5,182 nt of DNA, taken from Avichristensenella sp031550095 (GTDB taxonomy: Bacteria; Bacillota; Clostridia; Christensenellales; Aristaeellaceae). Positions 1-5,182 of the stretch are shown here, in pieces; the first letter of the stretch is position 1; every line of letters begins with the position of its first letter. The stretch lies in contig JAVBOX010000136.1 of assembly GCA_031550095.1 (NCBI GenBank), positions 1 to 5,182 of the forward strand, written 5' to 3'. The position numbers and the translations under genes are program-made. The notes under the pieces are model-generated. The model ran no database searches. It saw nothing but the letters and a program-made list of their open reading frames with translations, and was not told where the DNA came from.

Positions 1-738
1 GATCGGCATGGCCGCGTCTTTCAAAGTGGACACATGCCGAAGCAAAGCTCCATTCGCGCTCAAAAGCAATGGAAGCAGCAAACCACCCGCCAGTGCGCAG
101 GTGCGCACGATTCTTTTTGCCGTCCGCCTATTTCCAATTTCACAAAAGATTCCGCATCCCAAGGCCGCATTCATGGTGGCATACGCGAGCGCCATGGGAA
201 TGGCCTTCCAGGCTTCGGAATACGGCAGTGCCCTCTCCACACTTGGGGTGGACTGCCCCATCAGGATGCCATAAAGCACCAGGCAAACCGGAAACAGCCA
301 CCAGCCCATTACCGCAATTGCCCGAAGCCCTTGCCCGGAGAAAAAAGCCCCAATGAAAACGGCGCCCGCAATGCCGATTTGATACGCCGAATGAATGGGC
401 AAAGAGAGCGCGGCCAACTCCCCCATTGCCGCAATCATGGCGCCAGCGGTGGCAATAATGAGGGCTCCATGGACAAAGGCGGCCACGGTTCCGCCCGTAT
501 CCCCCAGGGCCTTCCGGCAAAGCGTCGCTAAATCTCCGGCCCCCAAGCGCTTAGCTGTCAGCGCGGTCCAGGTGGAGATCGCGACAAGAGCCACTGCCGC
601 AAGAACACAGCCAACCCATGACCAGGATCCAAAGGCGCAAAAAAAGCGCATAACCTCACGCCCCGACGCGAAGCCTGCGCCCACCACGGTTGCTACAAGG
701 GCTGCCGCGGCTTGAATATCCTCTCGTTTTTCACTCAA
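1..738 (-). CDS. YkvI-family (COG3949) polytopic membrane protein, 5' part, runs off the left edge
   Basis: This frame is open from the start to the window edge and gives 246 residues of a very hydrophobic protein. Near the N-terminus (residues about 20-29) it has GAGFASGREV within the first hydrophobic segment, followed by RFF. This glycine-rich broken helix is the hallmark I associate with YkvI-like membrane proteins, which are distantly related to LeuT/APC-fold transporters. Further hydrophobic segments lie at about 40-60, 86-112, 117-135, 141-161, 177-200 and 208-231, so about seven helices are visible. Family members are usually roughly 340-370 residues, so about 100 residues should lie beyond the edge. 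I chose the TTG at 738 because GGAGGAG sits six bases before it. The in-frame ATG at 753 has no ribosome site upstream and its own codons form that site. The gene starts 37 bases after the zinc-ribbon gene ends, so it is probably co-transcribed. The substrate is unknown; ion- or amino-acid-coupled transport is inference from the fold only. Confidence 0.85.
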   Translation of the reverse strand, partial: MSEKREDIQAAAALVATVVGAGFASGREVMRFFCAFGSWSWVGCVLAAVALVAISTWTALTAKRLGAGDLATLCRKALGDTGGTVAAFVHGALIIATAGAMIAAMGELAALSLPIHSAYQIGIAGAVFIGAFFSGQGLRAIAVMGWWLFPVCLVLYGILMGQSTPSVERALPYSEAWKAIPMALAYATMNAALGCGIFCEIGNRRTAKRIVRTCALAGGLLLPLLLSANGALLRHVSTLKDAAMPI

Positions 739-744
739 TTTCTG

Positions 745-751
745 CTCCTCC
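745..751 (-). promoter_or_regulatory. Ribosome binding site GGAGGAG deciding the TTG start at 738
   Basis: GGAGGAG is followed by CAGAAA and then TTG, a six-base spacer that is near ideal. The upstream in-frame ATG at 753 overlaps this site and is preceded by TTCTCCTGAT, which has no purine-rich stretch. The site lies in the short gap after the preceding gene's TAG stop. Confidence 0.7.
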
Positions 752-775
752 ATATCAGGAGAAGCATATGCCAAT

Positions 776-2755
776 CTATTCTGTGTAATACCGCAGCCAT
801 TCCATATGTTCCACAAGGCCGTTTTCAAAATAGTAGCTCAATTCAATCCATAGCTTGGTATCCAGCTTTAGATAATAGCTCACCTTCGCAAGGTTATCAC
901 CTAGGTCGTTGTAGATGGCGAGCCTGCCATCCGTCATGGTGTAGAGGACCCTTTCTCCTTTCTCATTCGCGTCACCCCCTGAATCCCGAAATGCGCCTAG
1001 GATATCCTCCATCCGTATGCCCACGCCGGTCTTCCTTGGGCCAACAAATGCAGAGCTTTTCGTGGATAGTTCCACCAAAACAGGCTCCTTGTCCCCTCCT
1101 TTGTCCAAGAACACCGCATGGCCGAACGGATAAACCAACCGGATGTAGGATCCATGGCCATCCTTTCCATCGGCGGCTTCCGAAGAAGGCTCTCCATAAG
1201 TCTTGATGAAAGCGGCCTTTGTCGTCTTATTAAGCACCAAATCATCAATGACATCCTTTTCGCTCATGGTGGTGGTCTTTGTTCTCACTTTGCAATCGTA
1301 GTCCACCGAAAATTCGTTGGAAATCTTTCCCTCTATGTTGACGGCAATAGCTCGAACAGTGGTTTTACCAATTCTAAGCGTAAACGGTTCCGTATATTTC
1401 GTGGATTCAATGGTCGGCGCTGTTCCATCGGTGGTGTAGTAGATAACGGTATCCTTGCTTGCGTACAGCGCAACAGACCTTTGGGTATCATAAGTTCCAG
1501 AGGGTAGCCGGGACTTAGGCATATCCGGTATTGGCTTGTTGATGGAATAAGACTGCACCTGCTCATCGCTGTACATTTCATCCTTCATGGCGACCGCCCG
1601 GAGTCTCCATGCCCCTTCATCAAGAAGAATGCCCTCTTCTTTTTCTTCCTCCGTGTACTCCTTCCCCTCCTTTATGGGATCCTCACCAAGCAAGGTATAA
1701 AAAATCTTCTCCCCGTTGGATTCGTCACACGTGAGCCAAATGGTAAAAACATCCTCAAATCGGCCTCCTCGGGCAAACTCCCGCACGCCCTTTCGGTTTA
1801 GCTTCTCCACGTCGGGCACGGAAGGAATGAGCTGATTGTAAAGATTTGAGAAGTATTCGTCCTCTGTTTTTTCAATGGCGAGCTGGACACATTGGGATGC
1901 TTCATAATTGCGTCCTTGTTCCTGCATCATATCGATGATGAGCCGGTATGGCTCCGAATACGCAGGCCAAAATTGTATCGCCCGGGTAAAAGCCAGCTCA
2001 GCTTCCTTTACCTGATTGTTGCCGCGGTATGCTTTGCCAAGGTCGATCAATATCTCAAGGTCGTTTGGCGCTTTCGACTGAGCGATTTCAAAGGCGCGAA
2101 TCGCGCGAAAAATCGAGCCTTCCACCATATAACGGCGGCCAAGCTCGCGATATGCATCCATGCTGGCATCCCTGCCCATGGAAGCAAGCCAAAATTGACC
2201 GGTGTCGCTCTGGCTCAGAAACAAATAGACGCCAACAGTCATAACAGCGATGCACACAAAAGAAACCAGGCTCATTCGAATCCAGTTGAAACGGTTCGCT
2301 CTTTCGGGCACAGAGCCAATGGGCTGATAGGGTTTATGCTGCACCATGCGCAGAGGAGGCATGTTTTTGCTTTGCGCCTCTTTTAGCCGTTCGGTTTGCG
2401 GCATAGAACCCATAGAACGCGCTGATCGATGATTTTCCGTCTGGGCATCGTGATCCACCTCGCGGAGAACACTGGACGCCTCGTCAGCTTCCAACCTTGA
2501 TGGCCGAAGGGGCTCCTGGGCGGTGGCCCTGGGACGCTGTTCCTGCCCTTTGATGGTGGCGGGATTCAAGCTGTTATTCCGGCGGACAGCCGGGGCGCGC
2601 CGGGGCAACTCATCTACACTATTGCGCACCGTGTTGCCGTTATGCATCACTTTGGCAACCATAGCCGCTTGCCTGCGTCCAACGCGTTTAATCGCTCCGC
2701 AAGCTGGGCAGACAGTAGCTTCCTTTATTTCTTTACCACAGTTTGGACAGATCAC
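776..2755 (-). CDS. Membrane-anchored zinc-ribbon / TPR / chitobiase-C-like multidomain protein, function unknown
   Basis: The product has 659 residues from a GTG start; the upstream in-frame TTG at 2770 would add five residues but lacks a ribosome site. Residues 1-20 form a zinc ribbon (MICPNCGKEI at the start; cysteines 3, 6, 16, 19). Residues 25-155 are a polar linker rich in Arg, Glu, Gln and Pro, probably disordered. A single transmembrane helix lies at about 162-180, preceded by arginines, predicting the ribbon inside and the rest outside. Three consecutive 34-residue TPR-like units follow at about 198-231, 232-265 and 266-299. An acidic patch lies near 363-381. Residues about 417-486 match the chitobiase/beta-hexosaminidase C-terminal domain pattern, with IYYTTDGTAPT, a following Y-x-x-P-F, then VRAIAV and a final S-N-E-F. 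Residues about 500-659 look like two related alpha/beta units, each with a helix ending in an F-x-x-x-G or F-x-x-S-G-G turn followed by strands, and a YYFENGLVEHMEW end. No enzyme motif is seen. It follows the HEAT gene by 87 bases. A scaffold or envelope-sensing role is inference. Confidence 0.9.
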   Translation of the reverse strand: MICPNCGKEIKEATVCPACGAIKRVGRRQAAMVAKVMHNGNTVRNSVDELPRRAPAVRRNNSLNPATIKGQEQRPRATAQEPLRPSRLEADEASSVLREVDHDAQTENHRSARSMGSMPQTERLKEAQSKNMPPLRMVQHKPYQPIGSVPERANRFNWIRMSLVSFVCIAVMTVGVYLFLSQSDTGQFWLASMGRDASMDAYRELGRRYMVEGSIFRAIRAFEIAQSKAPNDLEILIDLGKAYRGNNQVKEAELAFTRAIQFWPAYSEPYRLIIDMMQEQGRNYEASQCVQLAIEKTEDEYFSNLYNQLIPSVPDVEKLNRKGVREFARGGRFEDVFTIWLTCDESNGEKIFYTLLGEDPIKEGKEYTEEEKEEGILLDEGAWRLRAVAMKDEMYSDEQVQSYSINKPIPDMPKSRLPSGTYDTQRSVALYASKDTVIYYTTDGTAPTIESTKYTEPFTLRIGKTTVRAIAVNIEGKISNEFSVDYDCKVRTKTTTMSEKDVIDDLVLNKTTKAAFIKTYGEPSSEAADGKDGHGSYIRLVYPFGHAVFLDKGGDKEPVLVELSTKSSAFVGPRKTGVGIRMEDILGAFRDSGGDANEKGERVLYTMTDGRLAIYNDLGDNLAKVSYYLKLDTKLWIELSYYFENGLVEHMEWLRYYTE

Positions 2756-2763
2756 CAGCGCAT

Positions 2764-2768
2764 CCTCC
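2764..2768 (-). promoter_or_regulatory. Ribosome binding site GGAGG deciding the GTG start at 2755
   Basis: GGAGG is followed by the eight bases ATGCGCTG and then GTG. The longer reading begins at TTG 2770, whose last base is the first G of this site, and it has only AATGCT upstream. The embedded ATG at 2763 is in another frame and soon meets TGA. Starting at GTG also puts the first zinc cysteine at residue 3, as is usual for N-terminal zinc ribbons. Confidence 0.7.
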
Positions 2769-2842
2769 AAAGCATTTGCGTCGTATCTTTTTTCGCTCGT
2801 ATTAGCGTATCACTTCAATGTAATAGAAACGGAGCAAGTTCC

Positions 2843-3673
2843 TCAATCCATCCTTCGCAACGATTCATAGTAGGGATCGCCCTCGAACGCTCGTTCTGGC
2901 GGCGGTTCCGCGCCAAGCGCCTCCAGTGCATTTCGCAGCTCAATATAATCCAAGTAATTGAGCGTATCATCCTTTATCGCATCCAGAAGAACAGGAATTG
3001 CCCGCTCATCGCCAAGCTTTCCCAACAAAGATGCGTAGAGAGCCCGCTTCTTCCGGTTTTTTTCAAACAGAGACAGGGTCAGGTCATAGATCCGGGGATC
3101 GCCGGGATAGTTGCACAGCACATCCGCGAAGGTCTCCTTGCCGCTCTCATTCGCGCTTTCGACGGCATCAAGCACTGGTCCCACAACGGTTATCCCCATG
3201 GTGGTCAGGGCTTCCGCGGCCAAATCCGCCCGATCATCCCGCTCTTTCCGCATGGCAACCCAAGCCAGATAACGCTTCATCGGTCGCTTGCTCTCCATTT
3301 CAGAAAGGAGATTAATTGCGATAAGGCAGGCTTCTTCCGGCACACCTTCTGTCTCGATCAACCTAAGCAATGCCGACTCGCCATCCTCACCCAATGAGGT
3401 GATCCTTTCCAATAGCTGATCCGGAACCGGCACATTACTCTTTAAATAATCGATCATCCATTCTGATAATTGCCCAGCATCATCAAACCGCAGGAAATAC
3501 TGGCTTGGCGAAATCCCATCCAGCCAATCCGCCGGCTGGTTAAGCCATTTCAGATATACATCGGGAATCGCGGCTTCCATTCGGGCAATGTTGTTCTTAT
3601 ATTTCACGGCGTTTTCCCGCATCCATTTGGAAGCATAGCGTTCAAAACGCTCGTCAAAATTAACGCATTCCAT
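2843..3673 (-). CDS. HEAT-repeat-like helical protein, function unknown
   Basis: This complete 276-residue protein has no signal peptide or membrane helix, so it should be cytoplasmic. It is almost all helical. The N-terminal part (about 1-90) is a distinct helical region with DERFERYASKWMREN near the start, then a tryptophan/proline-rich stretch (VYLKWLNQPADWLDGISPSQYF split across residues 39-60) that is not a repeat. From about 90 onward it has degenerate HEAT-like helical pairs. The clearest are at about 145-172 (RADLAAEALTTMG then VGPVLDAV) and 209-235 (YASLLGKLGDERAIPVLLDAI), the latter a textbook HEAT/PBS-lyase-type unit. The ATG overlaps the end of the upstream gene by 14 bases and has AAGGAGG nine bases before it, so the two are probably translationally coupled and their products may act together. 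HEAT arrays bind proteins or nucleic acids; no catalytic motif is visible. Repeat fold is fairly secure, role unknown. Confidence 0.9.
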   Translation of the reverse strand: MECVNFDERFERYASKWMRENAVKYKNNIARMEAAIPDVYLKWLNQPADWLDGISPSQYFLRFDDAGQLSEWMIDYLKSNVPVPDQLLERITSLGEDGESALLRLIETEGVPEEACLIAINLLSEMESKRPMKRYLAWVAMRKERDDRADLAAEALTTMGITVVGPVLDAVESANESGKETFADVLCNYPGDPRIYDLTLSLFEKNRKKRALYASLLGKLGDERAIPVLLDAIKDDTLNYLDYIELRNALEALGAEPPPERAFEGDPYYESLRRMD

Positions 3674-5182
3674 TTTTCATGGCCTCCTTCATAATTCGGC
3701 GGGAATAGCGTTCTAGCTTCCGACGAACCAACGGCTTTACGGACAAAGCGACCTCCTCGCCGCGCATCCACCGAAGCGCGAGCTCCACCCCCCGAACCCG
3801 AAAAGCGGTATTCATTGCGCCTGTCTGCTTTGCTGCATAGCGGCAGAGGGCCTTAACTCGCTCGTTATCCTCCTGCGACAAAGGGTCCATATGCTTCTTG
3901 ACGGCTTGCACCAGAGTATCAAATTGGGGATCCTTGTTCTCGGGATCCGACTTGGAAACGTGTACCAGGGTAAGCCTTCCGCCAATCAGCGCGTAAAACG
4001 GCCCTTTCGCGTCCATGATGCAAAGAGCGGCCAAGGCACTGTGCTTTAGCGCGTCCCTGCTCGCCACATCACAAAGAATATCCTGCAGCACCGCTTTCGA
4101 CCGGTCATCGCCGATGGTGGACAGGACGCCAATCATCGCCTGGGGAACACCCGCCTCTGAGGATGTGAGCCCCCAGCGTAGAATGCATTCCAGTTCCTCG
4201 CCGCCATTCCACCGGCTTAGTAGCTGCGCCGCGCCTTCCTGCACCCATTCGCGAAGGCAGGTCAGGCGGTTCAGCGTTTCCTCCAGCGGAACTTGGCGCT
4301 GGTATGGAATATGCTCCGGCAACATGTTTTTTTCCGCCATCCGCTGGCGGTATTCCGCAACGGAATCCATCGGATCAATCCGGCGGAGCAGCTTCCAGCG
4401 CCGGATAGCTTCCTCCCGATCTCCGGTATTGTAACACGCCGCTGCCAAAAGGTGCTGGAGCTCATCGGAAAAAGGGGCCTCCGCTTCCATTTTCAGCAAA
4501 ACAGTGTGGACAAAACCATGTTTACCCATTTCGCATGCGGTTTGGCAAACCAACTGGGCATCCTCATCGTTTTCAATTCGTTCCACAGCTCGGTGCAAAA
4601 AAATATCGGAAGCAGGCCCTGCATTGTTTGCCTTCAGCGCAGCAGACATAGCGCAAAGAGCGCGAATATCCTCACGGCTACACCGCAGCGCAAATCGGGC
4701 GGCCGATAAGGCACCTTTGTAATTATTGGCGCCAATCAGGGCAAACGTCAGCAGCGCGTGGACGCCGCTATTACGCCTTTCAAGCGCCAAAGCCCGGCGA
4801 GTCTGGCGCGCCGCCAGTTTTGACATGCCCACATCCAAGGAGTTGAGCACCCGCTCAATTCGCCGATTCATCCGCGCTTCCAGCGTATTTGTCATCCGCT
4901 GCTCCGCGTCCACCGCCTCGATCATATCCACGGCCTCAGGCGTGAACTTTCCATCCGGCTGCCGCTGCAAATACATCACAAGACAGTCCCTGGCACAATC
5001 GGTAAGCCGCATGGCGTAAAAATTGCATCCAGCGCCATAAAAACACTCGGCAGCTACATCTTCCCGTTTCAGCAAGGAAAAGAGAATGCGATTGGAAAGG
5101 GTTGGGCATTGCATGCCCGCATATGTTTCCGCGATTTCCATGGCGGTTTTGGCGTCAAGGGGGGATTTACGCTGGCTAAGCC
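3660..5182 (-). CDS. TPR/HEAT-like helical-repeat protein, 3' part, start beyond the right edge
   Basis: The visible 506 residues are the C-terminal part of a larger soluble protein. The first ATG in frame is at 5141, but the 13 codons before it to the edge (LSQRKSPLDAKTA) are also open, and no ribosome site precedes that ATG, so the real start is probably outside. Counting from that methionine, residues about 105-175 contain helical pairs with TPR-like spacing (RQTRRALAL, NNYKGALSAARFAL). Residues about 227-258 give the clearest TPR (LLAAACYNTGDREEAIRRWK ending in IDP). Residues about 332-376 look HEAT-like (AMIGVLSTIGDDRSKAVLQDIL). The last 25 residues are strongly basic (VRRKLERYSRRIMKEAMKN). 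Cysteines are numerous but scattered, with no clear metal site. No signal peptide, membrane segment or catalytic motif is seen in this part; an N-terminal domain outside the window could change the assignment. It overlaps and probably is coupled to the following HEAT gene. Confidence 0.85.
   Translation of the reverse strand, partial: LSQRKSPLDAKTAMEIAETYAGMQCPTLSNRILFSLLKREDVAAECFYGAGCNFYAMRLTDCARDCLVMYLQRQPDGKFTPEAVDMIEAVDAEQRMTNTLEARMNRRIERVLNSLDVGMSKLAARQTRRALALERRNSGVHALLTFALIGANNYKGALSAARFALRCSREDIRALCAMSAALKANNAGPASDIFLHRAVERIENDEDAQLVCQTACEMGKHGFVHTVLLKMEAEAPFSDELQHLLAAACYNTGDREEAIRRWKLLRRIDPMDSVAEYRQRMAEKNMLPEHIPYQRQVPLEETLNRLTCLREWVQEGAAQLLSRWNGGEELECILRWGLTSSEAGVPQAMIGVLSTIGDDRSKAVLQDILCDVASRDALKHSALAALCIMDAKGPFYALIGGRLTLVHVSKSDPENKDPQFDTLVQAVKKHMDPLSQEDNERVKALCRYAAKQTGAMNTAFRVRGVELALRWMRGEEVALSVKPLVRRKLERYSRRIMKEAMKNGMR
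3683..3689 (-). promoter_or_regulatory. Ribosome binding site AAGGAGG inside the upstream gene
   Basis: AAGGAGG lies within the last codons of the TPR/HEAT gene (Lys-Glu-Ala codons) and is nine bases before the ATG at 3673. A nearer ATG at 3680 is only two bases away and is in the upstream gene's own frame, so it is not the start. Confidence 0.8.

Noticed and set aside
140..520. A 126-codon minus-strand open frame and several plus-strand open frames in 8-715
   Set aside because: They are shadows of the YkvI-like gene: their translations are low-quality mixtures of Arg, Pro, Cys and His without domains, while the other frame gives clean membrane helices and the GAGFASG motif.
764..771. Perfect 8-base palindrome GCATATGC in the gap before the YkvI-like gene
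   Set aside because: Too short and isolated to be an operator, and no matching copy was seen in the other gap.
2756..2842. Possible promoter or terminator in the 87-base gap (TTGAAG at 2818-2813, TAATAC at 2804-2799, hairpin CGCT/AGCG at 2794-2807, two CGTATC copies 24 bases apart)
   Set aside because: The -35-like and -10-like boxes are only eight bases apart, the stem is four base pairs, and the T-run is on the wrong side for a minus-strand terminator. The two six-base copies are too short to call a repeat.
2642..3397. A 251-codon plus-strand open frame
   Set aside because: It lies opposite the HEAT gene and the start of the zinc-ribbon gene, has no ribosome site or recognisable domain, and its composition is typical of an antisense shadow.
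4981..5110. Cluster of five cysteines (12, 33, 39, 49, 53 from the first in-frame methionine) in the TPR/HEAT protein as a metal site
   Set aside because: Spacing does not fit a CxxC-type site, and cysteines continue at similar density through the rest of the protein.
3660..5141. ATG at 5141 as the true start of the TPR/HEAT protein
   Set aside because: No ribosome site precedes it, and the frame stays open to the window edge with protein-like sequence, so the start is probably outside.

Overview
The window is a compact stretch of a low-to-mid GC, probably Gram-positive chromosome. Four genes lie on the minus strand and no credible gene lies on the plus strand. Strong Shine-Dalgarno sequences (AAGGAGG, GGAGG, GGAGGAG), GTG and TTG starts chosen by those sequences, a single-membrane style anchored protein and a YkvI-type transporter all suggest a Firmicute of the class Clostridia. 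That placement is inference; there is no rRNA or marker gene to confirm it.

Layout in direction of transcription (right to left): (1) positions 5182-3660, the 3' part of a gene for a soluble TPR/HEAT-like helical-repeat protein whose start lies outside the window; (2) 3673-2843, a complete gene for a 276-residue HEAT-repeat-like protein that overlaps the end of gene 1 by 14 bases and has its own AAGGAGG site inside gene 1; (3) 2755-776, a complete gene for a membrane-anchored multidomain protein (zinc ribbon, long polar linker, one transmembrane helix, three TPRs, a chitobiase/hexosaminidase C-terminal-like beta-sandwich, and a C-terminal region that looks like a degenerate tandem domain); (4) 738-1, the 5' part of a gene for a polytopic membrane protein of the YkvI family (COG3949), which runs off the left edge.

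No terminator or convincing promoter is visible in the 87-base and 37-base gaps between genes, so the four genes are probably one transcription unit. Three of the four products are built from protein-protein interaction repeats. The most economical reading is a cytoplasmic pair of helical-repeat proteins encoded with a membrane-spanning scaffold that displays TPR and beta-sandwich domains outside the cell, followed by a transporter-like membrane protein. None of the first three has a function I recognise; no enzyme active site is evident in them. The set is an uncharacterised gene neighbourhood rather than a known system. There are no tRNAs, rRNAs, CRISPR arrays, insertion sequences or long repeats.
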